Positions 51,201 through 61,178 of a DNA stretch of 64,000 nt are shown in pieces. The number at the start of each line of letters is the position of its first letter. Position 1 is the first letter of the stretch. The DNA is taken from positions 1-64,000 of the forward strand of contig NZ_JBHRSW010000011.1 in assembly GCF_042646125.1 (NCBI RefSeq), written 5' to 3'. Made by a program: the position numbers and the translations under genes. This DNA is from Glaciecola flavus (GTDB lineage: Bacteria; Pseudomonadota; Gammaproteobacteria; Enterobacterales; Alteromonadaceae). Below the pieces are notes generated by a model. It was not told where the DNA came from. It saw only the letters and a list, made by a program, of their open reading frames with translations, and ran no database searches.

Positions 51201-51695
51201 ATGAAAAAAGCCTTTCACTTCTTTATTTCCAGTTTAAGCCTTGGCGCTTTACTGGCAGTTTCTCAAGCCAGTGCTGTGGAAACTGCGCCAGATTTTACCT
51301 TAAAAAGCAAAGAGTCGGGCAATATTCGCCTGTCTGAGCAAAGAGGCAATATGGTATTGATAAACTTTTGGGCAAGTTGGTGTGGTCCATGTAGGCAGGA
51401 ACTGCCTGAGATGGAGGCGCTTTATCAAGAATATCAAGATTTAGGCTTTGAAATACTGGCAGTCAATGTTGATGAAAACTCCGCCAGTGCGGATACTTTG
51501 TTAAACGATATAGAAGTGAGCTTTCCCGTGCTATACGACCCAAACGGAGAAGTCAGTCAACTGTATGACGTGAGTGCTATGCCGACAACCGTACTAGTGG
51601 ATAGAGACGGCAAGCAACGCTTGGTTCACTTGGGTTACCGAGCAGGTGATGAAAACAAGTACGAAAAAGCCATTAAAATGCTTTTGCGCGAATAA
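51201..51695 (+). CDS. TlpA/ResA-like periplasmic thioredoxin
   Basis: A 164-residue exported redoxin with signal peptide and active site WASWCGPCRQELP (Cys61, Cys64). ATG 51201 is chosen; an upstream in-frame start overlaps the previous gene. Such proteins reduce disulfides, often in apocytochromes or metal-site proteins, which fits an operon with haem proteins and Cys-tailed DUF4266. Confidence 0.9.
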   Translation: MKKAFHFFISSLSLGALLAVSQASAVETAPDFTLKSKESGNIRLSEQRGNMVLINFWASWCGPCRQELPEMEALYQEYQDLGFEILAVNVDENSASADTLLNDIEVSFPVLYDPNGEVSQLYDVSAMPTTVLVDRDGKQRLVHLGYRAGDENKYEKAIKMLLRE

Positions 51696-51719
51696 ACGCA
51701 TTCGGGAGAATTAGCTAAT

Positions 51720-52043
51720 ATGCGCCAATCTCTACAATCCGCTTTTGCACTTGTGTGTCTTGTGTCTTTGAGTGCATGTGCCTCGAGTTCGAAGCCAATC
51801 TCACCTGAGCTGGGGCAAGCGCTCAAAGAGGGCGAAACACAAGCAGATACTCAAGCTTCATTTTGGGCTAGATTTAAAATAGAGCCATGGGTCAAACCCT
51901 ATGAACGCAGTAATTTAGCCGATCCCATCATGGCGGTAGGTCGAAATCCCATTGCCCTATCCTATGCTAAACATGTTCACGAATCCCGAGAGGGTGCGCG
52001 CGGAGCAGACGGTTCAGCTGGGGGTGGCTGTGGTTGCAACTAG
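51720..52043 (+). CDS. DUF4266 small lipoprotein with Gly/Cys C-terminus
   Basis: A 107-residue lipoprotein (lipobox LSAC). The conserved middle is KPYERSNLADPIMA, and it ends GGGCGCN, the family hallmark. The paired cysteines next to Gly suggest a redox or metal-binding tail. It lies between the thioredoxin and DUF3570 genes, the usual trio. RBS GGGAG upstream. Function unknown. Confidence 0.85.
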   Translation: MRQSLQSAFALVCLVSLSACASSSKPISPELGQALKEGETQADTQASFWARFKIEPWVKPYERSNLADPIMAVGRNPIALSYAKHVHESREGARGADGSAGGGCGCN

Positions 52044-52065
52044 TACCCGACAAGGTCTCTCGGTA

Positions 52066-53211
52066 ATGCTGGATTTTCTGAAAGCAAAGTTTGTTTGCAG
52101 CCTTGTCTTTTTTGCACTCATCTTGCCGGTGGTCGCAAACGCTGCTGTATTACCTCAGGAAAGAGCAGATGTGATGTACCACAAGTACTCTGGAGACGGT
52201 GTCAGCATTGATGGTCCCTCAATTTTGCTGCGGAAACAAGTAGGAGAACAGGTTTCCTTGAGTGCGAATTACTATGTTGATACGGTAAGCGGCGCATCTA
52301 TCGACGTGCGAGCCACGGCTTCCCCTTACCAAGAAGAGCGCAAAGAAACAACACTAGGCGGGGACTTTCTGCATGATAAAACCCTACTCAGTGTGAGTTA
52401 TACCAACAGTTCTGAAAATGATTTTGAAGCCAATTCTGTTTACGTCGGTTTGAGCCAAGATTTTTTCGGTGATCTCAGTACCGTGTCACTGTCTTGGTCA
52501 AAAGGGTGGGACGAAGTGGGACGCAGAGGTGATGACAATTTTCAGGAAGAAGCGGACAGACAAAAATTTGGCTTTGGTTTTACCCAAATCATGACCAAAA
52601 ACTTGATAATGGGCTTCAGTGCTGAGCACATATCGGACGAAGGTTTTTTAAATAATCCCTATCGCAGCATTCGTTTTGCGGATAGTACTAGTGAACGAGG
52701 CTTTCGGTTTTCGAGCGAGCAGTATCCAAATACGCGCTCTTCTAACGCTTATTCGTTGAATGCAAATTATTACTTGCCGTATCGCGCGGCCTTATACGCA
52801 GATGCAAGGATTTATGATGATTCGTGGGGCATTAAGGCGCATAACTATAAATTGGGCTATATCCATCCAGTTAACGCGTGGGTGTTTGATGTTTTTGTGC
52901 GCCATTACAGTCAAGAAAAAGCCGATTTTTATCAAGATCTGTTCTCTCGCCCCAATGAATTTAACTTTATGGCGCGAGACAAAGAACTGAGTACTTATAC
53001 TGGCATAACCGCAGGCTTGCATCTCGCTTATGAATGGCAGTTTTCACAAACAGCGACATTTAAGAAAAGTAGTCTGCATGCTGAATTCGATTATATGCGG
53101 TTTGACTACGATAATTTTAGAGATGTGACCGCCGACGCCGCCGTTGGTCAAGAACCTCTGTTCAGCTTCTCTGCTAATGTAATTAAAATTTACGCTTCGG
53201 TTTGGTATTGA
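52066..53211 (+). CDS. DUF3570 outer-membrane barrel protein
   Basis: A 381-residue exported protein. After the signal it reads ERADVMYHKYSGDGVSIDGP, the DUF3570 signature, then ANYYVDTVSGASIDV and many amphipathic strands, ending with an aromatic (ASVWY). ATG 52066, 22 bp after the DUF4266 stop; a longer reading overlaps that gene. Always seen near DUF4266, so the lipoprotein may be its cargo or plug. Function unknown. Confidence 0.85.
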   Translation: MLDFLKAKFVCSLVFFALILPVVANAAVLPQERADVMYHKYSGDGVSIDGPSILLRKQVGEQVSLSANYYVDTVSGASIDVRATASPYQEERKETTLGGDFLHDKTLLSVSYTNSSENDFEANSVYVGLSQDFFGDLSTVSLSWSKGWDEVGRRGDDNFQEEADRQKFGFGFTQIMTKNLIMGFSAEHISDEGFLNNPYRSIRFADSTSERGFRFSSEQYPNTRSSNAYSLNANYYLPYRAALYADARIYDDSWGIKAHNYKLGYIHPVNAWVFDVFVRHYSQEKADFYQDLFSRPNEFNFMARDKELSTYTGITAGLHLAYEWQFSQTATFKKSSLHAEFDYMRFDYDNFRDVTADAAVGQEPLFSFSANVIKIYASVWY

Positions 53212-53213
53212 TT

Positions 53214-53771
53214 ATGCGCCTATTTTCTCGATTATCTCCTTTTGTTTATTTGGCGATCGTTTTGTTGGCAATCACCTTCTTTGCCGACGCTCAGGAACCA
53301 AAAGAAAAAAACAGTCCAAACGAAACGGATTCTAGCTTGCTTGATGAAATAGAAAGCTTGCGCCAAGCCATGGTCGAATTGAACAGAGATTTATTTATTC
53401 TTGAAGAAGACTTGCTGTTTCCTGCATCAACACAAATTGCTGTTTATGTGGCAATAGATATTGGTGAGTATTTTGTGTTGGATGCGGTAGAACTGCGTAT
53501 AGACGACCAAGTTGTTACTCATTATTTGTACACCGAGCGTCAAGTCAAAGCACTGGGACGTGGTGGGGTGCAACGTTTGTATGTGGGGAATATTGCACAA
53601 GGTGATCATCAAATTACCGCCTATTTTATTGGCGAGGGACCAGAGCAACGCGAGTACAAACGCGCAGTCAGCATTGATGTTAGTAAGGGTGAGGATCCCC
53701 TTGCTTTGGAACTTCGGATTACCGACTCCAGTACCAAACAACAGCCTGAGTTTTCGGCTAAACTTTTATAA
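53214..53771 (+). CDS. Exported protein of unknown function
   Basis: A 185-residue protein with a signal peptide, a short coiled coil (LLDEIESLRQAMVELNRDLF) and a beta-rich domain (YFVLDAVELRIDDQVV, GDHQITAYFIGEG) that looks Ig-like. Starts 2 bp after DUF3570 and precedes the TPR genes by 10 bp. I do not recognise a family; context suggests a periplasmic part of the envelope machinery. Confidence 0.6.
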   Translation: MRLFSRLSPFVYLAIVLLAITFFADAQEPKEKNSPNETDSSLLDEIESLRQAMVELNRDLFILEEDLLFPASTQIAVYVAIDIGEYFVLDAVELRIDDQVVTHYLYTERQVKALGRGGVQRLYVGNIAQGDHQITAYFIGEGPEQREYKRAVSIDVSKGEDPLALELRITDSSTKQQPEFSAKLL

Positions 53772-53781
53772 GTGTAGGTTT

Positions 53782-55860
53782 GTGAGGGCTTTCTTATTAT
53801 TTAGCACTTTACTGTGCCTTCATTTACAAGCAATGGCTTTATCTCAGGAGTCTGAAGCCCCTTTTGTTCAACAAGACATACCCGTCAGCAAAGCGAAAGT
53901 GTACGCGGATTTTTATCATGTGATGTATGCGTACTTTGAAGAAAACTACCTTATTGCACTGAATGTGATGGAAAGTGCTGAACGCAAACATGGCTTTGGT
54001 TTATTGGATGAAGTGGATCAGGACCGTTTGACCTTGATACAAGGTGCTGCGCTTTTGAATCTCGGTTTAAACAGTCAAGCACAAAATAAATTTACTCATT
54101 TGTTAAACAAAAATAGTTCGCAGTATATTCATGCTCATACTTGGTATTGGTTAGCGAAAACGGCCTTCGAAACCGGCCAAACACAGCTTAGTTTACGTGC
54201 TTATGATGCTATTTCTGCGCATCGACTCGCAAAAGAATTAGCGTTCGAGCATTGGCAAGAGCTGCTATATATGTCTGCGCACGCTATGATGCAAGAGGGC
54301 AAGGATTGGAAAAGCCTTTTGCCGGACTTGAGTGAAGAAAGTATTTATCCTGCCTATTTGCACGCCAACGCGGCGGGGCAAGCATTTAATCGCGGCAATT
54401 ACTTTGGCGCTAGTGAGCGCTATGTTCAGGCAAAGCAAGCCCTCATTACATATCAACAACGTCAAGACACATGGCTTGACCGCACACAATCCAGCGGTCG
54501 CTTACTGGCGCATTCGCTAAAGGTACTCATTACACCATGGCGCTGGTTTTCGGACGATCCAAATGCAAAGGCGGCGCGACGTCAACAAATAGAACAAGAA
54601 AAGTGGATGAGACTGGAGCAAGACGCTTTGTTCGATAGGCTTAATTTGCATTTAGCTTATAGCCTCCTAAAACAGCAAGAAGATGAGCATGCATTGGCCG
54701 TGCTTCGCAATATTTCTGCAGATAGTGGCGACACTCAACAAGCTATGTTGACCTTGGGTTGGGCGCATGCACAACAAAATCGTTGGTCGAGTGCAACCGA
54801 TATTTGGCAGTATTTGCGCACACATAGCCTTGGTATTTATCAATTGCAGGCGAGTTATGGTCTGGCTTATGCCTTTCAACAACAAGGTCAATTTGTCGAA
54901 GCGTATTACGCGCTTGACGATACGAGTGCACAGATAGAGAGTACGCTTGAGCATCTACAGAGCTTTTCGGATCAAGTAGAAGAACCGGCATTCTCTTCAC
55001 TTATTTTTGATGATGACACGCAATGGCCAGCTGCACTTACCGATATAAAACGGTCGTTTTTGATGTCTAACTCTGTTGCTAAGGACACAAGTAAAACGAG
55101 TCAATCGGTATCGGTTAGACAGTTGCTGTCTGCACGTAAACAGCTTCAAGAAGTACTCGACAGCCTGCAAAGTAAGTCTCGTCAATTAAGTGTACTCAAG
55201 GATCTGTCAAACGAGCGAAAACAACACTATCAAAGCAAAATTGATCGCCTCTCTACCACTTCCTTTACGACTGATATAGCAAATACACAAGATGCTTTAA
55301 TGCGCTTGCGTTCACGCTTACATCCGACTAATCAGCTTGAACGTGATGATTTGTCCTTGGCAATGATGAGTAAAGCGCAGAGTCTCGCTTGGCAACGGTT
55401 GGGCAAGGCAAAACAGAGGCACTCCCGATTACTCGCCGATCCTCCGCGTAATCGGCCATTAAAAGCAAGTTATCAAGAGCGGATTACGCGCATTGAAGGC
55501 ATTTTACGATGGCAAATGGAAGACAGTTACATTGTTAAACGTTGGGCGCATTTGCGTGCCTTTGATAAGGCTAAAAACGAGGCTGCACTTGCACAACATG
55601 CGCTAACAAAAATCAGTGGACTTAAGCAAGGCCGTGCATTTAATACGGTCGAGCAGTCAAATATGACCGCTATCGAACGCGAGATAGTGCGACGAGAGGA
55701 ACAAGCGAAGACTTTGTTTTCACGAGCAGAAACGCAACTGCGGGAGGTCTTGCTAGCAATTATCGATGAACGTCGCGATCAACTCAAGACACAGTGGGTC
55801 AATACGCGTTTGGCCAAAATTCGGCTACAAGACTTACAGGCTGAGGTAAGCGTACAATGA
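53782..55860 (+). CDS. Large exported TPR-like helical protein
   Basis: A 692-residue protein. GTG 53782 starts a signal peptide (FLLFSTLLCLHLQAMA); the long open frame upstream overlaps the previous gene and is not used. The body has degenerate TPR-like helical pairs (HTWYWLAKTAFETGQTQLSL, GWAHAQQNRWSSATDIW) and a long coiled-coil C-terminus. Overlaps the next TPR gene by four bases. Plausible counterpart of Glt-type periplasmic TPR proteins. Confidence 0.7.
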   Translation: MRAFLLFSTLLCLHLQAMALSQESEAPFVQQDIPVSKAKVYADFYHVMYAYFEENYLIALNVMESAERKHGFGLLDEVDQDRLTLIQGAALLNLGLNSQAQNKFTHLLNKNSSQYIHAHTWYWLAKTAFETGQTQLSLRAYDAISAHRLAKELAFEHWQELLYMSAHAMMQEGKDWKSLLPDLSEESIYPAYLHANAAGQAFNRGNYFGASERYVQAKQALITYQQRQDTWLDRTQSSGRLLAHSLKVLITPWRWFSDDPNAKAARRQQIEQEKWMRLEQDALFDRLNLHLAYSLLKQQEDEHALAVLRNISADSGDTQQAMLTLGWAHAQQNRWSSATDIWQYLRTHSLGIYQLQASYGLAYAFQQQGQFVEAYYALDDTSAQIESTLEHLQSFSDQVEEPAFSSLIFDDDTQWPAALTDIKRSFLMSNSVAKDTSKTSQSVSVRQLLSARKQLQEVLDSLQSKSRQLSVLKDLSNERKQHYQSKIDRLSTTSFTTDIANTQDALMRLRSRLHPTNQLERDDLSLAMMSKAQSLAWQRLGKAKQRHSRLLADPPRNRPLKASYQERITRIEGILRWQMEDSYIVKRWAHLRAFDKAKNEAALAQHALTKISGLKQGRAFNTVEQSNMTAIEREIVRREEQAKTLFSRAETQLREVLLAIIDERRDQLKTQWVNTRLAKIRLQDLQAEVSVQ

Positions 55861-58800
55861 GCTATAAAATAGCGCGTACGATGACGGTAATTTGCCTGAG
55901 TATCAACCTTTATGCATGTGGGTTGCCATACTGGGAAAACGAAGAGTCGCGTCAAAATCCAGAGGCCTTGAGTGAGTTACAAATAAAAGAGAGAGAAAAG
56001 CTCGTGGCAGGAGGCAGTTTGCGACCTAAACTATCCGCGTTGCACATGCAACCCGTGAGAACGCCACAAACGCCAACAGCGAAATTACCCAAAGAAGTGA
56101 TACCCCGTTTATCCTTGCTCGAAAAGAAGAAAGAATATAACGATCTACTCTCTCTGGTTGTAGACGAAGAGCAAAAAAAACAGATTAGATTTCGCCTCGC
56201 TGACATTGAAATGCTGTTAGCCGAACAAACCATCGAGCAAGGCAGCAGCCAATCAGGTAAGCCGGTTTTTGATGATGCCATTGCATCGTATTTGAACATA
56301 TTGAATCATCATCAAGTCGTGCAAGCTGCGCCAGGGCAAGCACTGAGTGAAGACCAACAAGCATTAAACATTAAATTAATGGACGCGATGTATCAGTTGT
56401 CTAGAGCCTTGGATCTTGCGGGTGAAAGACAGCAAAGTGTTGATGCGGCTAAAGAATTTATTGCGAGTTTTCATCCTAGTAGCTTTGCTGTAACAAACAG
56501 ACATGTTGAGCTTTGGTTTCGTATTGGCGAGCACTATTTTTCGAAGCAAGAGTACGCCAAGGCGATCAATTACTATCAAGAAGTGCTGGCCTTTCCCTCC
56601 TACACGGAGTTTTACCGCATATCTGCATACATGCTTGGGTGGAGTTATTTTAAGCTCGACGAATATGACAATGCCCTCATTGGTTTTAATCGTTTACTCG
56701 CCCACAGCTTACCCAAATCTAAGCTAAGTGATATTGCAAATTTAGCAGAGTTGGAGATGAGCAAAGGGGCATTGCGCTTGGTGGAAGACAGTTTACGTGT
56801 TATGGCGATGACCTTTTCTTATAAAGGCAGTGCCAGCGCGATTGCATCCTTTTATCAACAACAGGGTGAGCAAGCTTATCAACATTTAGTTTACGACGAA
56901 CTGGCACAGCAATACCTCGATGATAACCGCTATTCAGACAGCGCTGAGGTATTGTTGGCGTTCGCACAGGCATGGCCTGAGCACCCACGAGCAGTGCCCT
57001 TTTTTGTTCGTCATATTGATGCGTTTATTTTGGGTGAATATCCCGCCAAAGTGTTAGCAGCAAAACAGGCTTTTGTCGCGCAATATGGGCTTGGCAACGG
57101 CGTTGTTGAGAATGTGTATTCTCCCATTGGTCAGCAGGCTTTACCGTTTTTAAAACAGTATTTGCCTGAACTTGCGCAAACTGAGCATAGTTTTGCTCAG
57201 TATTTCGAAAGTGTATTAGCGAAGAGAGCAAACTCAACTAGCAAATCTGCGCGAATAGCTACAGATTTTCATGGTTCGTTTGCCTCTACAAAAACCATGT
57301 CTGTCGCATCTGTACAACAAATGTCAGATTCAGCGCTTGTTCAAGCTAAAAATGACGCATATCAATCAGCGGTTTTGTACTACCAGAGTTTTGTTGCAAG
57401 TGTGGAAAATGAAGCCGATATGCGAGCTGAATTAGCGCAGACACGCTTTTATATGGCAGAAGCTTTGTTTGCTTTAAATGACTATTCCGAAGCAATTCAA
57501 GCATTTGATACCTATGCGTATATAGATCAAGTTAATCCCATGGCAGCAGAAGCGGCTTATGCCAGTTTAATTGCATGGCAGCGAATTGAGGAGCAAGGCC
57601 TCGAGAACCATTTATCCAATGAAAGCAACGGTCAACTAAATTTACCATCGTCGTCAATTTATACATCCTTGCAACAAGCACAAATCCGTTTTGTTCAGCA
57701 TTTTATCTCTGATACACGGGCAATAAATATCGGCGTAATGCTTATGCAGAGTTTGCACGCTTCCAAGCATTACCGCGAAGCGATTGGCTGGGCAGATTGG
57801 GTGTTGAATGAACTGACTACCGAGCATGATATAACCAGTGAACAACAAGAATCAGCATTCTTAGTAAGTGCACATAGCCATTACGCCGTCCAACAGTATG
57901 CGCGGGCAGAACATTTTTATACGCAAGTGCTGAGTGGTTTATCTGCAGAGGATACACGCTATTTATCGTTGACCGAAGCACTAGGCGCAAGCATGTTCAA
58001 ACAAGCCGAAGCAGAATTGTTGGCTGCACAAATGGGAAGCGAGGCGATCGCTGAACTAGATTTTGCAGTACCGAACTTATCTGTCGCAAGCGAGTTAGCT
58101 TTGCGAGCTGCATTGGCTCATCTTGAACGCGTATTGTCACTCCCCTCATTTGTGACGATTCGTGAATTAGCACAATTTGATAGTGCGACATACCATGCCT
58201 TGTTAGGAAATTGGGAACAGGCGATAGCTTTATGGAAAGACTTCGCTCAAAGTTATCCAGAACATGCTTTAACTGAGCGCATAGAGCCGCAACTTTTGTT
58301 TGCTTATGAACAGTTGGAAGATTGGGAAGCAGTAGCCACTATTCTTCTTGCCCAATATTTTGAGGATAAAACGTCGGAGAATGCAAAATCGCAACTTTTT
58401 TCTGCAGCAGAGTATTTTGAAAAAGCAAACAATCGAGATATGGCGCTCGACACTTATCGTCGGTTTGCCCATGCCTTTGCTGACTCCTTACCGGAGGCCA
58501 ATGAGGCAAGGTATAAACTAAGTGAATTTTACCTAGCTTCAAAGGAAGACAGTAAGCGTCGATATTGGCTAAACAAAATGATGCAAGCGCAAATGAAACT
58601 TGTTAATGCCAATCCTACACTTTCACCGCACAGCGTAGGTACGTCTCGTTCACGTTATCTTGCCGCTATGTCCGCCATGGTATTCGCCGAAGATGCTTAT
58701 CATGCTTACAAAGAAATAAAGTTATCTGTGCCGTTGAATAAGAGTCTAGCTAAAAAGCAAAAAGCTTTAAGTAACACCACCGCGGCCTTCGATAGAGTCA

Positions 58801-59126
58801 TGTCTTTTGCTGTCGCTGAATTTACCACTCAAGCCAACTACCGCCTAGCGCTTGTGTACGCGACCCTAGCAGAGGACTTGATGGACTCCGAACGTCCAAA
58901 AAACATGAGTGCTTTGGAAGCTTCGCAATACGATATTTTATTAGAAGAACAAGCTTATCCCTTTGAAGAAACGGCCATTGAAATACACGAAGCCAACCTT
59001 AGTAGAGTGAAATCCGGCATTTATGATCAATATGTACAAGCGAGTTTGCGTGCCCTGAGTGATGCCCTGCCGGTTCGTTACAACAAGCCCGAGCAAATAC
59101 ATGATGTACGTGAAGATGACTTATAA
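55857..59126 (+). CDS. Very large TPR lipoprotein (GltE-like)
   Basis: A 1089-residue lipoprotein (lipobox LYAC). It consists of repeated TPR-type helix pairs, for example LWFRIGEHYFSKQEYAKAIN, YRISAYMLGWSYFKLDEYDN and ARFYMAEALFALNDYSEAIQ-like units. Its size and position between two other TPR proteins fit the outer-membrane scaffold of an Agl/Glt-like machine. Overlaps both neighbours. Confidence 0.72.
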   Translation: MSYKIARTMTVICLSINLYACGLPYWENEESRQNPEALSELQIKEREKLVAGGSLRPKLSALHMQPVRTPQTPTAKLPKEVIPRLSLLEKKKEYNDLLSLVVDEEQKKQIRFRLADIEMLLAEQTIEQGSSQSGKPVFDDAIASYLNILNHHQVVQAAPGQALSEDQQALNIKLMDAMYQLSRALDLAGERQQSVDAAKEFIASFHPSSFAVTNRHVELWFRIGEHYFSKQEYAKAINYYQEVLAFPSYTEFYRISAYMLGWSYFKLDEYDNALIGFNRLLAHSLPKSKLSDIANLAELEMSKGALRLVEDSLRVMAMTFSYKGSASAIASFYQQQGEQAYQHLVYDELAQQYLDDNRYSDSAEVLLAFAQAWPEHPRAVPFFVRHIDAFILGEYPAKVLAAKQAFVAQYGLGNGVVENVYSPIGQQALPFLKQYLPELAQTEHSFAQYFESVLAKRANSTSKSARIATDFHGSFASTKTMSVASVQQMSDSALVQAKNDAYQSAVLYYQSFVASVENEADMRAELAQTRFYMAEALFALNDYSEAIQAFDTYAYIDQVNPMAAEAAYASLIAWQRIEEQGLENHLSNESNGQLNLPSSSIYTSLQQAQIRFVQHFISDTRAINIGVMLMQSLHASKHYREAIGWADWVLNELTTEHDITSEQQESAFLVSAHSHYAVQQYARAEHFYTQVLSGLSAEDTRYLSLTEALGASMFKQAEAELLAAQMGSEAIAELDFAVPNLSVASELALRAALAHLERVLSLPSFVTIRELAQFDSATYHALLGNWEQAIALWKDFAQSYPEHALTERIEPQLLFAYEQLEDWEAVATILLAQYFEDKTSENAKSQLFSAAEYFEKANNRDMALDTYRRFAHAFADSLPEANEARYKLSEFYLASKEDSKRRYWLNKMMQAQMKLVNANPTLSPHSVGTSRSRYLAAMSAMVFAEDAYHAYKEIKLSVPLNKSLAKKQKALSNTTAAFDRVMSFAVAEFTTQANYRLALVYATLAEDLMDSERPKNMSALEASQYDILLEEQAYPFEETAIEIHEANLSRVKSGIYDQYVQASLRALSDALPVRYNKPEQIHDVREDDL

Positions 59127-59922
59127 TTTGCAACGCGGATTACGCTTAGTATTTTTATTGGGTTTTTGCTTGACTCTTAGTGCGTGCTCTTCTTTGAGTA
59201 ATGAACACCAAGGGCATCGCTCTGCTGATGAAGCAAGTGTGCAGTCGTCGGGAAATTCAACAGAAACGTCATTAGTGACGACAGAGCAATCACCAGAAAA
59301 CATGCTTGTTGCTCAACTTATTAGCCAGCCAAATTTGTATCGACAATCGCAAGTGCAGCTTGATATATCGCAGCGCAATATAATGCTTAAAGCCCTACGT
59401 GCATATAAAGATGGCGATGTAAAAGGTGGCATGCACTTGATTCAAGAAGCAGAACAAGCAGGGCAACTGAATAGTGCGGCATATGTGCTAAAAAGCGATT
59501 TGGCTATGGCAGCGCAAGATGAGAAGGAAGCCTTAGCCCACTTGCAAAAGGCATTGCGTATAAACCCTTACAACTACATTGCGTGTAACAGACTTGCTCA
59601 TTTAATGCGTAAACAGGGTAATTTTGCTCAGGCTCTGAGCCTTTATAATCGAGCGATAGCTGCGGTGCCCAGTGATGCCGGATCATACCGGAATAGAGGT
59701 ATTCTGTATGATTTATACATTCAAGACAAAGCTGAGGCATTGGAAGATTACAAACGCTATCACGCTTTGCTTGAGCATCAAAGACAAGAGCGGGTAAGCG
59801 AAAAACCACTTTTGAAAGCCATCGACAAAGACATCAAACAAGTAAAAGGCTGGTTACTTGACCTATCAAGGCAGTTACAAGCAATAGAAAATACACGTGA
59901 AATCAAGGGTGAGGCAGAATGA
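59116..59922 (+). CDS. TPR lipoprotein
   Basis: A 268-residue lipoprotein (lipobox LSAC) with three TPR-like units (AYVLKSDLAMAAQDEKEALA, NRLAHLMRKQGNFAQALS, SYRNRGILYDLYIQDKAEAL). ATG 59116 is chosen as the closest start to the signal peptide; ATG 59104 is possible. Overlaps the gene before by 11 bp and the gene after by 4 bp. Confidence 0.72.
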   Translation: MTYNLQRGLRLVFLLGFCLTLSACSSLSNEHQGHRSADEASVQSSGNSTETSLVTTEQSPENMLVAQLISQPNLYRQSQVQLDISQRNIMLKALRAYKDGDVKGGMHLIQEAEQAGQLNSAAYVLKSDLAMAAQDEKEALAHLQKALRINPYNYIACNRLAHLMRKQGNFAQALSLYNRAIAAVPSDAGSYRNRGILYDLYIQDKAEALEDYKRYHALLEHQRQERVSEKPLLKAIDKDIKQVKGWLLDLSRQLQAIENTREIKGEAE

Positions 59923-60323
59923 AGCATCTAAGCAAATTGTGCGCGACACTATTATTCGCAACTTGTCTTCCCTTTGCTGATGCGCAAACAGCAAACGATG
60001 CCACGACAGTTGGTACAGAGAAAACAGATCCCATTGCACCAACAACATCACAAAGTCCTGACACTATTTTGCGTTTACAAGATACTATTCGGGCAAACAC
60101 CGAACAACCTCAAGTGCTAAGCATTGTGCCATGGCAATTACCAACACATAAGCGTATCGAAAACAGCGCTGATTGGCAGCCCCTTGTCAATACTGTCCCA
60201 GTTATTGAACGCAGTCAGTTCTTGCGCGAATTGCGCTTGTCCACCACGCTATCAAAGGCGAATAACATTGGGCTAACCAGGGATCTCAGTACCGATCCAA
60301 ACGATGCACAACCCGAAAGGTAG
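59919..60323 (+). CDS. Small exported protein of unknown function
   Basis: A 134-residue protein with signal peptide ending ADA. The mature part is low-complexity then contains PQVLSIVPWQLP, a stretch that recurs in proteins of such loci. No domain recognised. Coupled to the TPR gene by a 4-bp overlap and followed by a 177-bp gap before the ExbB-like gene. Confidence 0.55.
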   Translation: MKHLSKLCATLLFATCLPFADAQTANDATTVGTEKTDPIAPTTSQSPDTILRLQDTIRANTEQPQVLSIVPWQLPTHKRIENSADWQPLVNTVPVIERSQFLRELRLSTTLSKANNIGLTRDLSTDPNDAQPER

Positions 60324-60500
60324 GTATATGTTTTCAGACCAAAAATATAATTGGAATACACGGGTGACAAAGCAAACACAGTATAGTCGTCTGCATAGTT
60401 TACTGTGGACAGAAAACAGCAAATTTGCGCCCTTGCTATTCGTTGGCAGAGATAGCGTGATTCACCACAGGCATCCACACATTGTTTGGAGTTATTTACC
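60324..60500. promoter_or_regulatory. Intra-operon spacer before the ExbB-like gene
   Basis: The only sizeable gap in the rightward operon. It could hold an internal promoter for the motor genes. A short frame (60328-60513) overlaps the ExbB-like start but looks non-native. I see no clear terminator. Confidence 0.3.
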
Positions 60501-61169
60501 ATGGATATCTTAGATACCATTACACGTTTTTTTCAGGAAGGTGGTTCTTTTATGCTACCAATCGCAATTGTTTTGGCAATTGGCTTAGCGATTACACTAG
60601 AGCGATATATTTACTTGCTCTCTACGACAGCAACGAACAAACGTGTTTTTAAGGATATTGAGCCCTTGTTGATAAAACAGCGTTTTGACCAAGTTTTGCA
60701 AGTGGCGACACAAAGTAAGGCGCCGATTGGCAGAGTAGTTGCCGCGGGTATTGCGCGCTTAAAAGTCTCACCGCGACGTGAGGATATTGAGTATGCCATG
60801 GAAGAGGGCTTGATGGAGACGGTGCCACGCTTAGAAAAACGCACGCCCTATCTGGCTACCTTGGCGAATATAGCGACTTTATTGGGTTTGCTCGGCACAA
60901 TTATCGGACTCATAGCCGCTTTTTCGGCAGTGGCGAATGCGGATCCGTCTGAAAAAGCAAGTTTGCTTTCTTCTTCAATTTCGGTCGCTATGAATACAAC
61001 TGCTTTCGGGTTAATTTCTGCGATTCCACTTTTGGGTTTTCATGCTCTACTGCAAACAAAAACCACTGAGATTGTAGACAGCATGGAAATGGCAGGGGTG
61101 AAGTGTTTGAACAACATTATTGCGACACAAGCGATTTCTCCTAAAACACGTTCAAGCGATGTTGCTTAG
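60501..61169 (+). CDS. MotA/TolQ/ExbB-type proton channel protein
   Basis: A 222-residue membrane protein with three helices. The C-terminal helix pair has the family signature (TLATIATLLGLLGTIIGLIAAF and AMNTTAFGLISAIPLL type text). With two ExbD proteins it would form a proton-driven stator. ATG 60501 has GGAG 9 nt upstream. Closest in layout to AglR-type channels. Confidence 0.9.
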   Translation: MDILDTITRFFQEGGSFMLPIAIVLAIGLAITLERYIYLLSTTATNKRVFKDIEPLLIKQRFDQVLQVATQSKAPIGRVVAAGIARLKVSPRREDIEYAMEEGLMETVPRLEKRTPYLATLANIATLLGLLGTIIGLIAAFSAVANADPSEKASLLSSSISVAMNTTAFGLISAIPLLGFHALLQTKTTEIVDSMEMAGVKCLNNIIATQAISPKTRSSDVA

Positions 61170-61178
61170 GAAGCACAC

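Noticed and set aside
60328..60513. 61-codon frame with a decent ribosome binding site between the small exported protein and the ExbB-like gene.
   Set aside because: The product is rich in His/Trp/Arg with no recognisable pattern, and it overlaps the ExbB-like start. The GGAG there is better explained as the ExbB site.
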